DNA of 64,000 bases from Allobosea caraganae. GTDB lineage: Bacteria > Pseudomonadota > Alphaproteobacteria > Rhizobiales > Beijerinckiaceae. The DNA lies in assembly GCF_003351345.1 (NCBI RefSeq), contig NZ_QQTO01000022.1, positions 434,001 to 498,000 of the forward strand, given 5' to 3'. The notes under the pieces were generated by a model that saw only the letters and a list, made by a program, of their open reading frames with translations, made no database searches and was not told the origin of the DNA. Below, piece after piece: positions 1 through 8,179 of this stretch (its first letter is position 1; every line of letters starts with the position of its first letter). Made by a program: the position numbers and the translations under genes.

Positions 1-31
1 ATCGAACTCTCTCCTGTAGCTCCGCGGCCTG

Positions 32-556
32 TCAGCGGCGTTTGGCGGGCTTGTCTGGCGCGGGGGCGAACTCGCGCAGCTCCGGCAGTCGCGCGTGGAT
101 GCGGCGCAGCAGCGCGAGGAGCCGGTCCACCTCTTCCTGGGTGAAATCGGCGAGAACGAGGCGCTCGCGCTCGATCGCCAGTGCGATCAGGCGATCGTGC
201 AGGGCGTAGCCGTCCGGCGTCAGTTCCAGAACCTGGCGGCGGGCGTCGCGGCCATCGGCGCTCTCGCCAACATGGCCGGCCGCGACGAGCGCGGCGACGC
301 CACGGCTGACCGCGCCCTTGTCGAGGCCGATGATCTCGCAGATGCGCTGCGCGCCGATCCGCGGCTCGATCGCGAGTTGCGAGATGATGCGCCATTCCGT
401 GACGCCGACGCCGAAGCGTTCGAGATAGAGCCGCGAGGAGCTGCGCGACCAGGTGTTGGAGATCGCCGTCAGGAAATAGGGGACATAGCCGGTGAGATCG
501 AGCACCTCGCGGTCCCCGTCCACCCCGTTGGCCTTGCGGCGCTTGGTCGAAGCCAT
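32..556 (-). CDS. MarR-family transcriptional regulator
   Basis: A 174-residue winged-helix protein. The recognition helix region (about residues 66-92, with GLDKGAVSRGVAAL) is followed by a wing carrying DGRDARR and ELTPDG, the usual MarR pattern, and a long C-terminal dimerisation helix. I chose the ATG at 556, which begins MASTKRRK. The frame stays open to 658, but that extra part runs through a REP-type repeat and reads as low-complexity. It is a single gene beside a TetR gene on the same strand, with a repeat between them. The ligand and targets cannot be read from the sequence. Confidence 0.85.
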   Translation of the reverse strand: MASTKRRKANGVDGDREVLDLTGYVPYFLTAISNTWSRSSSRLYLERFGVGVTEWRIISQLAIEPRIGAQRICEIIGLDKGAVSRGVAALVAAGHVGESADGRDARRQVLELTPDGYALHDRLIALAIERERLVLADFTQEEVDRLLALLRRIHARLPELREFAPAPDKPAKRR

Positions 557-626
557 GGATTGCCCGTCAGCGTGCCCTGCTGATATCTGGCATGGCGCGG
601 AACGAGAGGGCAAGCCGGCCCCCTCC

Positions 627-721
627 CCGTCATGGTCGGGCTTGTCCCGACCATCCACGTCTTCGCTTCTCCTTGGTGACGTTCAAGACGTGGATGCTCG
701 CCACAAGGGCGAGCATGACGG
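627..721. repeat. REP-type paired inverted repeat
   Basis: Two imperfect hairpins face each other. The left one has GTCGGG-CTTG-CCCGAC followed by CATCCACGTCTT. The right one has AGACGTGGATG followed by CTCGCC-ACAA-GGGCGAG and CATGACGG. This mirrored arrangement is typical of intergenic REP elements in Hyphomicrobiales. It sits between the marR start and the tetR stop, so it may end transcription or stabilise mRNA. Confidence 0.75.
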
Positions 722-752
722 CATGAGGCAGAGCGCTACGATGAGCCGGTGC

Positions 753-1388
753 TCAGCACTCCCCGCCCAAGCGGCCGAAGGCGGCGAGCTCGGACCAGAT
801 CGCGGCGAAGATATCGCGCGCGAAGCCCTCGACGTCCTCGGGCACGCCGTCCTCGTGCCAGCACTCGCCGCCGACGCGCATGCCGCCGACGACGATCATG
901 GCGAGCAGGCGGGTGCGCAGGCGGTTCGCCTCGTCAGGCGTGCGCGCGGCCAGCGCCTCGGCCAGCTTCTGCTCGAGCTTGACGTATTTGAGCTGCTCGC
1001 GGCCGCGCAGCGCCGGAGTCTCGCGAATGAGCTTTCCCAGCGCCAGCGCCTGCGGATCGGCCGCCGAGACGAGAACCGAGCCGATCAGCGCCTCCTCGAC
1101 CACCTTGATCAGGGATTCACCCGGCGGGCGGGCGAGGACGGCCTCGGCCATCACCTCGCCGAACCTGTCCTGCCAGGCGGAGATGACGTCTTCCTTGCTC
1201 GGGAAATAATCGAAGAAGGTGCGCTTCGAGACATCGGCCGCGGCCGCGATCTCCTCGATCGTGGTCGCATCGAAGCCGCGCTCCAGGAACAGCGTCTTGG
1301 CGGCGTCGGCGATGCGCTCGCGCGTCTGCCGGCGCTTGCGCTCGCGCAGGCCCTCGTTCGCCTTGATCGTGTCTTCCGGAACGCGCAT
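753..1388 (-). CDS. TetR/AcrR-family transcriptional regulator
   Basis: A 211-residue protein with a classic N-terminal TetR helix-turn-helix at about residues 25-68 (TTIEEIAAAADVSKRTFFDY, then FPSKEDVI). The helical C-terminal ligand domain resembles the MftR/AcrR C-terminal type. It lies 72 bp downstream of the phospholipid methyltransferase gene on the same strand, so the two probably form one unit, and this regulator may control it through the palindrome at 2156-2167. The ligand is unknown. Confidence 0.88.
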   Translation of the reverse strand: MRVPEDTIKANEGLRERKRRQTRERIADAAKTLFLERGFDATTIEEIAAAADVSKRTFFDYFPSKEDVISAWQDRFGEVMAEAVLARPPGESLIKVVEEALIGSVLVSAADPQALALGKLIRETPALRGREQLKYVKLEQKLAEALAARTPDEANRLRTRLLAMIVVGGMRVGGECWHEDGVPEDVEGFARDIFAAIWSELAAFGRLGGEC

Positions 1389-1460
1389 CGAATTCGTCAG
1401 CCTGGTATTCCCCCTCGACAGGCCTATCCCCCTGGGCCTGCCGAGGCAATGTTGCGCCGG

Positions 1461-2090
1461 TTACGCCGGCATCGGCTCGAAGCGCCGGCGGCCCGAGCCG
1501 AGCGGCTGGCGCCGGGTGATCTTGTAGACCGCCGCCGGCGGGATGTTGCGCAGGGCGCGGCCGACGCGGGTGGCCTTGAGGCCGAGCCGATCGAGGATCG
1601 GCCGCGGGACCGGGCAGCGCGGGCCATAGGTGAACTGATAGAAGGCGCCGCCCGGCCGCATGTAGGTGAAGGCGCCCGAAAGGATCGCGATGGTCTTGCG
1701 CGGCGACATCGAGAGCAGCGGCAGACCGCTGACCACGGCGCCGACCGGCGCCCCAGTGAAGAGCTCGAAGCGGGTGAGCTGCGAGGCATCCATCCAGAGC
1801 ACGCGGGCCTCCGGGAAGCGGAATTCCAGCATGCGGGCGAAATCCGAGCCGTATTCGACCAGGGTCAGGTCGGTCTCGCTGACGCCGCGCGCCAGCAGCG
1901 CCCGGGTGAAGACGCCGGTGCCGGGGCCAAGCTCGAGCACCGGGCCATCCTCCGGCCCGATTTCCTGCGTCATCACTTTGGCGAGCGCCTCGCCCGAGGG
2001 AGCGACGGCGGCGACCTGCAAGGGATTGGCGGCCCAAAGGCGGAAGAACTGAACGAAATCGGAGCAGGTGGTGGCTGCGGCTGAGGTCAT
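1461..2090 (-). CDS. PmtA-like SAM-dependent phospholipid N-methyltransferase
   Basis: A 209-residue class I methyltransferase. The SAM-binding motif I, VLELGPGTGVF, is at residues 51-61, with an acidic strand end (LVEYG) about 25 residues on and the motif QFTYGPRCP later, as in rhizobial PmtA proteins that methylate phosphatidylethanolamine to phosphatidylcholine. The N-terminal FFRLWAANPLQVAAVAPS is also typical of that family. Related rRNA-dimethylase-like proteins share motif I, so the exact substrate is inferred. It is the first gene of a likely operon with the downstream tetR and is divergent from an SDR gene. Confidence 0.75.
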   Translation of the reverse strand: MTSAAATTCSDFVQFFRLWAANPLQVAAVAPSGEALAKVMTQEIGPEDGPVLELGPGTGVFTRALLARGVSETDLTLVEYGSDFARMLEFRFPEARVLWMDASQLTRFELFTGAPVGAVVSGLPLLSMSPRKTIAILSGAFTYMRPGGAFYQFTYGPRCPVPRPILDRLGLKATRVGRALRNIPPAAVYKITRRQPLGSGRRRFEPMPA

Positions 2091-2155
2091 GGGGTCCGTC
2101 TGTCGATGAAAATGAGTGATGGGCGGCGTCGCACAGATTGCAATTTCTTATCTAT

Positions 2156-2167
2156 TGCAAATTTGCA
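2156..2167. promoter_or_regulatory. Palindromic operator candidate between pmtA-like and SDR genes
   Basis: TGCAAATTTGCA is a perfect 12-bp palindrome in the A+T-rich 182-bp divergent spacer (2091-2272). A second TTGCAA lies at about 2138-2143. The TetR protein encoded two genes downstream of pmtA is the obvious candidate binder, but this is inference from position. Confidence 0.4.
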
Positions 2168-2272
2168 CTTGATGCAGATATAGGTTGCAGCAGACGCCAA
2201 GGCAATGGCCTTGTGCGTCGGCCGGGCGGCGTGGTTGCGCTGCTTCGTCCCCCCAAACGGAGAGCGCCGATC

Positions 2273-3217
2273 ATGTCAGGCTGGAGCGTCGAACAGATTC
2301 CGGCCCAGGCCGGACGAACCGCCGTCGTCACCGGGGCGACGAGCGGCATCGGCTTTGAGGCGGCGCTGGCCCTCGCCGGGGCAGGAGCGCGGGTCGTGCT
2401 GGCCTCGCGCAACGAAGCCAAGGGAGCCGAGATGCTGGCCCGCATCCGGGCGGCCCATCCCGGCGCCGAGGTCAGCTTCGAGCCGCTCGACCTCGCCAGC
2501 CTCGCCTCCGTGGAAGCCTGCGCCGAGCGGATCGCGCAGACGACGCCGCGGCTCGACCTGCTCGTCAACAATGCCGGCGTGATGGCGATCCCGACCCGGC
2601 ACGAGACGGTGGATGGCTTCGAGATGCAGCTGGGGGCCAATTATCTCGGGCATTTTGCGCTGACGCTGAGGCTGCTGCCGCGACTGCTGGCCGGCACCGC
2701 GCCGCGCGTGGTGACGCTGAGCAGCCTCGCCCATCGCTCCGGGCGGATCAACTTCGACGATCTGCAATCCAGGCAGCGCTATGGCTACTGGGCGGCCTAT
2801 TGCCAGTCCAAGCTGGCGACGCTGATGTTCAGCCTGGAGCTGGAGCGCCGGGCCCGCGCCGCGCGCTGGCCGCTCATGAGCAACGCGGCCCATCCCGGCT
2901 ATGCCCTGACCGGGCTGCAGAGCGCCGGCCCGCGGATGGGCCGGAGCAGGCCCAGCCTGATGGAGCTTTTCAGCAAGCTGATCGCGCCCTTCGCCTCGCA
3001 ATCGGCCGCAGCCGGCGCGCTGCCGACGCTCTATGCGGCGACGTCGCCGGAGGCCGAGGGCGGCATGCTCTACGGTCCCGACGGGTTCTACGAGCTGAAG
3101 GGCTCGCCCAGGCGGGCGAAGATCGTCGAGGCGGCGCTCGACCGCGAGATCTGGCTGCGGCTCTGGGAGGCCTCGGAGCGGCTGACAGGTGTGACGCTCG
3201 CTCAGACGGCGGCGTGA
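2273..3217 (+). CDS. Short-chain dehydrogenase/reductase (SDR), retinol-dehydrogenase-like
   Basis: A 314-residue NAD(P)-dependent oxidoreductase of the classical SDR type. The cofactor motif TGATSGIG is at residues 20-27, NNAG at about 101-104, the catalytic serine in VTLSSLAHRSG, and the active-site pair Y176-x3-K180 in YCQSK. The sequence after YxxxK (HPGYALTGL) fits the retinol-dehydrogenase/WWOX-like group. I chose the ATG at 2273, beginning MSGWSVEQ. The frame is open from 2138, but that segment has no SDR similarity and covers the divergent promoter. The substrate is unknown. Confidence 0.9.
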   Translation: MSGWSVEQIPAQAGRTAVVTGATSGIGFEAALALAGAGARVVLASRNEAKGAEMLARIRAAHPGAEVSFEPLDLASLASVEACAERIAQTTPRLDLLVNNAGVMAIPTRHETVDGFEMQLGANYLGHFALTLRLLPRLLAGTAPRVVTLSSLAHRSGRINFDDLQSRQRYGYWAAYCQSKLATLMFSLELERRARAARWPLMSNAAHPGYALTGLQSAGPRMGRSRPSLMELFSKLIAPFASQSAAAGALPTLYAATSPEAEGGMLYGPDGFYELKGSPRRAKIVEAALDREIWLRLWEASERLTGVTLAQTAA

Positions 3218-3262
3218 GCGAGGGCGACAGGCGTTCGCTGTCCCCTCGTTGGAAAAGCGCGG

Positions 3263-3370
3263 CGTCATCCCGGCCGGAGCGCAGCGTAGCGCCGGGATCC
3301 ATCATGGGACTCAGCGCTCTACGATGGATCCCGGAGCTGCGCGGCTGAAGCCGCTTGTCCGGGATGACGT
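3263..3370. repeat. REP-type repeat, GTCATCCCGG family
   Basis: The element begins with GCGTCATCCCGGCCGGAGCG and ends with GCTTGTCCGGGATGACG. In the centre is an inverted pair, GGGATCCATC and GATGGATCCC. The same family recurs at 17466-17513 (half element) and 18999-19107. It sits between converging SDR and dehydratase genes and could serve as a bidirectional terminator. Confidence 0.8.
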
Positions 3371-3392
3371 CGCGGGTGTGGCTGAAGGCTGA

Positions 3393-4556
3393 TCAATCCA
3401 GCCGGCCGAAGCCGTCGATGATGTTGCCGCGCAGGAAGTCCATGTCCATGGCGATGCCGAGGCCGGGCTTCGTCGTCAGCTTCAGGCTGCCGCCGGTATT
3501 GTCGAGCGGGGTCTCGATGAAGCGGTTGTAGCAGGAGAGGTCGTGCATCGAGGTCTCGATGCGGTAGAAGTTCGGCACGGTGATCATGACATGGCCGCCG
3601 GCGACGACGTTGATCGGGCCCGAGGCGTCATGCGGCGAGACCGGGATGTAATAGGCCTCGGCCATGGTCGAGATCTTCTTCAGCTCGCTGATGCCGCCGG
3701 TCCAGGTGACGTCGGGCATGATGTAGTCGGCGAGGCGGTTCTCCAGGATCGGCACGAACTCCCAGCGCGTGTGCAGGCGCTCGCCGACCGAGATCGGCAC
3801 GTTGATCTTCTCCCGCACCTGCTTCAGCGCGTGATAGCTCTCCGGCGGCACCGGCTCCTCGAACCAGTCGATCTTGCCGGCATCCTCCAGCGTGTTGCAC
3901 AGGCGGATCGCGGTCGGCACGTTGAAGCGGCCATGGGCGTCGATGAGCAGTTCGATGTCGGGGCCGGTGGTCTCGCGGATCAGCGCGGTGAGCTCGGCCG
4001 CGATGCGCTCGGCCTTGCGGGAGAGCTCGCCGTCGAGATAGCCGTTGCGGCGGATCTGCAGGCCGTTGAGATGCGGGAAGGGATCGAACTTCAGCGCGGT
4101 ATGGCCGGAGTTGACGATGCCCATGATCTCCTCGACCACGCCCTCCTTGGTGGTGAACTTGCCCTGGTCGGGATGGGTGTAGAGCAGCACGTCCTCGCGG
4201 ACCTTGCCGCCGAGCAGCTCGTAGATCGGCTGGCCCAGCACCTTGCCCTTGATGTCCCAGAGCGCGATGTCGACGCCGCTGAGGCAGAGCGCGGCGGCGC
4301 CGCGGCTGCCCATATAGGTGAAGTTGCGATAGGTGCGGTTCCAGATGCTCTCGATGTCGAGCGGGTTGGCGCCGACGAGCAGGTCGTTCAGGTGCCTGAG
4401 CGCGGAGGCGACGGTGCGGTTGGCGAGGCGGGTCGAGGTGGTGATCTCGCCCCAGCCGGTGACGCCCTCGTCGGTCTGGACCTCGACGAAGAGGAACTCG
4501 CCGAAGAAGGTGCCTTCGGCTTTGACGATCCAGGGGGTGATCGACGAGATCTTCAT
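3393..4556 (-). CDS. Enolase-superfamily acid-sugar dehydratase (mandelate racemase/muconate lactonizing type)
   Basis: A 387-residue protein with the MR/MLE N-terminal capping domain and a C-terminal barrel. Metal ligands appear as D206 (IDAHGRF), E233/E234 (WFEEPVPPE) and E259 (SVGERLHTR). H208, two residues after the first Asp, and H309 (SPHDASGP) form the acid/base set known from galactonate and related sugar-acid dehydratases. The likely reaction is dehydration of an aldonate to a 2-keto-3-deoxy acid; the stereochemistry cannot be read. The start is the ATG at 4556 (MKISSITP); 14 upstream codons are discarded. It is the last gene of the solute-binding protein/permease operon, after a hairpin. 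Confidence 0.88.
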   Translation of the reverse strand: MKISSITPWIVKAEGTFFGEFLFVEVQTDEGVTGWGEITTSTRLANRTVASALRHLNDLLVGANPLDIESIWNRTYRNFTYMGSRGAAALCLSGVDIALWDIKGKVLGQPIYELLGGKVREDVLLYTHPDQGKFTTKEGVVEEIMGIVNSGHTALKFDPFPHLNGLQIRRNGYLDGELSRKAERIAAELTALIRETTGPDIELLIDAHGRFNVPTAIRLCNTLEDAGKIDWFEEPVPPESYHALKQVREKINVPISVGERLHTRWEFVPILENRLADYIMPDVTWTGGISELKKISTMAEAYYIPVSPHDASGPINVVAGGHVMITVPNFYRIETSMHDLSCYNRFIETPLDNTGGSLKLTTKPGLGIAMDMDFLRGNIIDGFGRLD

Positions 4557-4621
4557 GTGACGCTGCTCCGAACGGCCATCCGCTTGGCGGCGGCCCATAG
4601 TCCTTGAGTGGTAAGGTGGGA

Positions 4622-4644
4622 GCGGGGCGCGGCAAGCGCCCCGC
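4622..4644 (-). terminator. Strong GC hairpin between permease and dehydratase genes
   Basis: GCGGGGCGC and GCGCCCCGC form a perfect 9-bp stem with a 5-nt loop, starting 7 nt after the permease stop codon. No T tract follows on the minus strand. It may be a weak terminator, an attenuator or an mRNA-stabilising stem inside the operon. Confidence 0.5.
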
Positions 4645-4650
4645 GAGAGA

Positions 4651-5478
4651 TCAACCCTTCATCGCGCCCGACATCATGCCGCCGACGAAGACCTTCTGCA
4701 GGCCGAGGAAGATCGCCGCGATCGGCAGGCTCATGATCACCGAGGCGGCCATGATCGCGCCCCAGTCCGTGTCGTACTCGGTCGAGAATTCGGCCAGCCC
4801 GATCGGCAGGGTCTTCACCGTCGAGTCGTTCGCGAAGGAGAGCGCGAAGATGAACTCGTTCCAGGTCGCGACGAAGGAATAGAGGAAGATCACGACGATG
4901 CCGGGCAGCGAGAGCGGCAGCATGATGCGGAACAGCACGCCCCAGCGCGAGGCGCCGTCGATGATCGCGGCCTCCTCGAGCTCGACCGGGATGCTCTTGA
5001 AGTAGCCGGTGAGCATCCAGATGCTGAGCGGCAGGGTCAGCACGAGATAGACCAGGATCAGCCCGACCAGCGTGTTCAGCAGGTTGAGGTAGCCGAGGAA
5101 GATGTAGAGCGGCACGATCAGCGCCGCCGAGGGCAGCAGGTGCGACATCAGGATCAGCGTCTGCCAGACGCCGCGGCCCTTGAACTCGAAGCGCGAGAAG
5201 CCGTAGGCGGCCGGCGTCGCGAAGATCAGCGCGATGATGGTCGAGCCGAGCGAGACGACCGTGCTGTTCCAGAAATAGCGCGGGATGTTCGAGTCGAAGA
5301 GCACCTTCTTGTAGTTCGCCCAGGTAGTGACCTTGGGCAGCCAGGTGATCGGCATGCTGTAGAGCTCGGCCAGGCTCTTGAAGGACGAGACGATCATCCA
5401 GAAGAACGGCACGACCGTGATCGCGAGCAGGATCAGGACGGGCAGGTAGACCCAGGGGCTGCGGGCACCAGTCTTCAT
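4651..5478 (-). CDS. Carbohydrate ABC transporter permease (MalG-like, CUT1)
   Basis: A 275-residue inner-membrane protein with about six hydrophobic segments. The permease loop EEAAIIDGASRWGVLFRIMLPLS matches the EAA motif that docks onto the ATPase. The C-terminus, MMSGAMKG, follows the usual CUT1 MalG pattern (GLxxGAVKG). It follows the partner permease at 1 bp. Together with that partner, the binding protein at 6661-7911 and the ATPase at 11104-12186, it should import a sugar or sugar acid. Confidence 0.93.
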   Translation of the reverse strand: MKTGARSPWVYLPVLILLAITVVPFFWMIVSSFKSLAELYSMPITWLPKVTTWANYKKVLFDSNIPRYFWNSTVVSLGSTIIALIFATPAAYGFSRFEFKGRGVWQTLILMSHLLPSAALIVPLYIFLGYLNLLNTLVGLILVYLVLTLPLSIWMLTGYFKSIPVELEEAAIIDGASRWGVLFRIMLPLSLPGIVVIFLYSFVATWNEFIFALSFANDSTVKTLPIGLAEFSTEYDTDWGAIMAASVIMSLPIAAIFLGLQKVFVGGMMSGAMKG

Positions 5479-5479
5479 G

Positions 5480-6439
5480 TCACTGCCCCTTCCGGCGGCC
5501 GTCGAGCCAGATATGCGCGACGATGAACACGGTCGAGACGATGAAGAACATCACCGAGAGCGCGCTGGCCTGGTTGAAATTGAAGTACTGGAACGCCTCG
5601 ACGAAGATCTGGATCGAGGTGATCAACGACCGGTCGGCCGGGCCGCCCTTGGTCATGGCGTAGATGATCGTGATCGAGTTCACGCCGGCGATGATCAAGA
5701 GCAGCGTGATCGAGGCCAGGATCGGCCTAAGCTGCGGCAAGGTGATGTGCAGCACCTCGTCGCGGAAGGTGGCGCCGTCGACGCGGGCGGCCTCGTAGAG
5801 CGAGACCGGGATCGACTGCAGGCCGGCCAGCACCATGATCGAGACGAAGGGGAACATCTTCCAGACGTTCACCGCCGTCAGCGCCGGCAGCACGATGCTC
5901 GGGTTGGTGAGCCAGCGCACCGGGTCCTCGACCAAGCCATTCGACATCAGGATGTAGTTGATGACGCCGTAATCGGTATGGAACATCCAGGCCCAGGTCA
6001 TGGCGCCGACGATGCCAGGGATGACCCAGGGGATCAGCGTCAAGGCGCGGACGATCGCCTGGCCGCGGAACTGCTCGTTCAGCACGATGCCGGCGGCGGT
6101 GCCGAGGATGAGCTGCAGGATGATCGAGGCCGTGACGAAGTAGATCGTGTTGACCGTGGCGCGCGCGGTGCGGTCGGATTCGATGATGTTGACGTAGTTG
6201 GCGGCGCCGACGAAGGCGCCGTTGGCGTCGGTGACGCTCATGATGAGCGTCGAGATGATCGGGTAGACGATGAAGGTCGCCAGCAGCGCGATCGCCGGCA
6301 GGATGAAGAAGGTCGGCCCATCCTTATGCGCGGCGATGTAGCGCCCGATGCGCCCGCGCGGCGCAGGCGCGCTGCGCTCCGGCTGGCGCGGCGGGGATTG
6401 GACAGGTGTCTGGGCCATGGATTGTGCTGCGTTCTGCAT
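5480..6439 (-). CDS. Carbohydrate ABC transporter permease (MalF-like, CUT1)
   Basis: A 319-residue membrane permease. A cytoplasmic N-terminus of about 35 residues precedes the first helix (FFILPAIALLATFIVYP). The EAA docking loop is YEAARVDGATFRDEVLHITLPQLRP. It forms the heterodimeric channel with the MalG-like permease just downstream. A second ATG at 6418 (MAQTPVQS) could also serve as start. A REP element separates it from the upstream solute-binding protein gene. Confidence 0.92.
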   Translation of the reverse strand: MQNAAQSMAQTPVQSPPRQPERSAPAPRGRIGRYIAAHKDGPTFFILPAIALLATFIVYPIISTLIMSVTDANGAFVGAANYVNIIESDRTARATVNTIYFVTASIILQLILGTAAGIVLNEQFRGQAIVRALTLIPWVIPGIVGAMTWAWMFHTDYGVINYILMSNGLVEDPVRWLTNPSIVLPALTAVNVWKMFPFVSIMVLAGLQSIPVSLYEAARVDGATFRDEVLHITLPQLRPILASITLLLIIAGVNSITIIYAMTKGGPADRSLITSIQIFVEAFQYFNFNQASALSVMFFIVSTVFIVAHIWLDGRRKGQ

Positions 6440-6485
6440 CGTTCTTCTCGCGGAAGCCGCGTGAGTTGAAAGCCGCCCGGAACCG

Positions 6486-6592
6486 CAGCCCTCATCCTGA
6501 GGAGCGCGAAGCGCGTCTCGAAGGATGATCCAGCACCCTCTGGAGCATCCTTCGAGACGCGGGCCGAAGCCCGCTCCTCAGGATGAGGGCTG
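6486..6592. repeat. REP-type repeat, CCCTCATCCTGAGGAGC family
   Basis: The arms CAGCCCTCATCCTGAGGAGC and GCTCCTCAGGATGAGGGCTG are exact inverted copies. Inside are a second inverted pair, GTCTCGAAGGATG and CATCCTTCGAGAC, and a short variable centre. The same element recurs at 10170-10283. It lies between the solute-binding protein and permease genes, where such stems often favour higher mRNA levels of the upstream gene. Confidence 0.9.
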
Positions 6593-6660
6593 TGGTTCCA
6601 GGCAGGTATCGAACCGCCCCCGCCCATGCGCTCAGGCACGGGCGGGGCGGATGACGGCGT

Positions 6661-7911
6661 TTACTTCTTGAGGATGGCGTCGATGGCCTTGTCGGCGGCG
6701 GCCATCGCGTCCTTCGGCGAGGCGCCGCCGATCAGGACTTCCTGGATGTTCTTGTAGTAGGCGCTGGAGATCTCAAGCCAGGAGCCGATCGGCGGCTGCG
6801 GCCGGGCATGGGTCATCATCACCTTGAACGCGTCCAGCTTCGGATCGGCGAAGCGCGGCAGGTTCATCGAAGTGGTCGTGGTCGGGAAGGTGCGGGTGTA
6901 GAGCGCGAGCCGCTCGGGCTTGGCCAGGAACTGCAGCAGCTTCAGCGCCTCGGCCTTGTTCTTGCCGGCCTTGGGCACGATGAAGCCCCAGCCGCCGAGC
7001 AGCGCGGAGGTCTCCTTGCCAGTCGGATGCGGCATGATCGCGACGCCGTAGTCGAGGTTCGGCGCATCCTGGGCGAAGCGCTCCAGCTCGGTCGGCGTGC
7101 CCTGGTACATGGCGATGGTGCCGGCCATGAACAGGCGGCGCAGCTCGAGGCCGCCATTCTCCAGCGTCGACGGCGGCGAGACCTTCAGCGAGGTCAGCAT
7201 GTCCGTGTAGAACTTCACGCCGGCAATGGCCTCGGGCGTGTTCAGCGTCGACTTCTTCATGTCGGCGGAGAGGATGTCGCCGCCATTCATCCAGATATAG
7301 GGCAGCGAGCGGTAGAGCGTGTTGCCCTGGCCCTCGGCGCCGCCGCCGGCGATGCCGTAGCCATAGCGGCGCTGGCCGTTCGGCGCGGTGTAGGTCAGCT
7401 TCTTCGAGACCTCGATCATCTCGTCCCAGGTCTGGGGCGGCTTCTCGGGATCGAGCTTGGCGTCGCGGAAGAGGTCCTTGCGATAGAGCATCGCCAGCGC
7501 CTCGGCCTGGAAGGGCAGGCCGTAGATCTTGCCGTCGACCGAGCAGGCGGCGAGCGTCGCCGGGACGAAGTCGGTGAGCGGCACGCTCTGGTTGATGGCG
7601 GCGCCGACATCCTCAAGCGCGTTGGTCGCCTGATAGGACGGGATCCAGGAGTTCTGGACCTCGATCAGATCCGGCGGGATGCCGGACTTGACCGCGATCA
7701 TCACCTTGCCCTCGAGGCCGCCATAGGGGTTGGCCTGGAGCTTGACGGTGATGCCGGGATTCTCCTTCTCGAACTCGGTGGCGAGCTGCTGGGCCTTGAC
7801 CTTGCCCGGCTCGGAGACCCACCAGCTGACCTCGCCCGCATGGGCGGAGGCGCTCAGCATGAGCGCTGCGGCAGCCGTCGCGAGACGGACCTTGAACGTC
7901 GATATCGTCAC
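6661..7911 (-). CDS. ABC transporter sugar-binding protein (family 1 extracellular solute-binding)
   Basis: A 416-residue periplasmic binding protein with a signal peptide (KVRLATAAAALMLSASAHAG, cleaved near residue 26). Its body has family hallmarks such as WWVSEPGKVKAQQLATEFEKENPG, SWIPSYQA, GLPFQAEALAMLYRKDLF and WGFIVPKAGKN. The start is a GTG at 7911 preceded by GGAGG; an ATG right after GGAGG runs into TGA after three codons. It is the first gene of the binding protein-permease-permease-dehydratase operon. An IclR-type inverted repeat lies about 150 bp upstream. The ligand is probably the sugar acid dehydrated by the last gene. Confidence 0.92.
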   Translation of the reverse strand: MTISTFKVRLATAAAALMLSASAHAGEVSWWVSEPGKVKAQQLATEFEKENPGITVKLQANPYGGLEGKVMIAVKSGIPPDLIEVQNSWIPSYQATNALEDVGAAINQSVPLTDFVPATLAACSVDGKIYGLPFQAEALAMLYRKDLFRDAKLDPEKPPQTWDEMIEVSKKLTYTAPNGQRRYGYGIAGGGAEGQGNTLYRSLPYIWMNGGDILSADMKKSTLNTPEAIAGVKFYTDMLTSLKVSPPSTLENGGLELRRLFMAGTIAMYQGTPTELERFAQDAPNLDYGVAIMPHPTGKETSALLGGWGFIVPKAGKNKAEALKLLQFLAKPERLALYTRTFPTTTTSMNLPRFADPKLDAFKVMMTHARPQPPIGSWLEISSAYYKNIQEVLIGGASPKDAMAAADKAIDAILKK

Positions 7912-8057
7912 TTACTCATCCTCCCTGTCTGATCATTTCTTATTTGCTGGTTGCGGGTCTCGCCCCGTTCGGGCCGGTTTGCTCCGGCCCGGATGGCCTG
8001 CGGCGCAGCGGCCGATCCGCGTCAATCCGCGCCCGCCCGCCAGTCTTGATTGTTCCC

Positions 8058-8076
8058 ATTTGAATAATACGTGTTC
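8058..8076. promoter_or_regulatory. IclR-type operator candidate upstream of the ABC importer operon
   Basis: ATTTGAATAATACGTGTTC carries an imperfect inverted repeat, GAATAA-N3-GTGTTC. It matches the site at 12831-12849 (ATTTGAACAACTCTTGTTC) at 14 of 19 positions. Both sites precede genes of the same catabolic locus. The remainder of the 268-bp spacer (7912-8179) shows no gene. Confidence 0.6.
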
Positions 8077-8179
8077 TGTCTTGATCGTGGCGAGTTGCAT
8101 CGGCTCTGTCAAGATTTTCGTTTCAAAAGCGACTGTCGGGAGCGCAAAAGCTTGTCATTTCGGGCTCCACGGCGGGTCG

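Noticed and set aside
492-2084. A 530-residue open frame on the plus strand
   Set aside because: It lies antisense to the TetR and methyltransferase genes and has shadow composition only.
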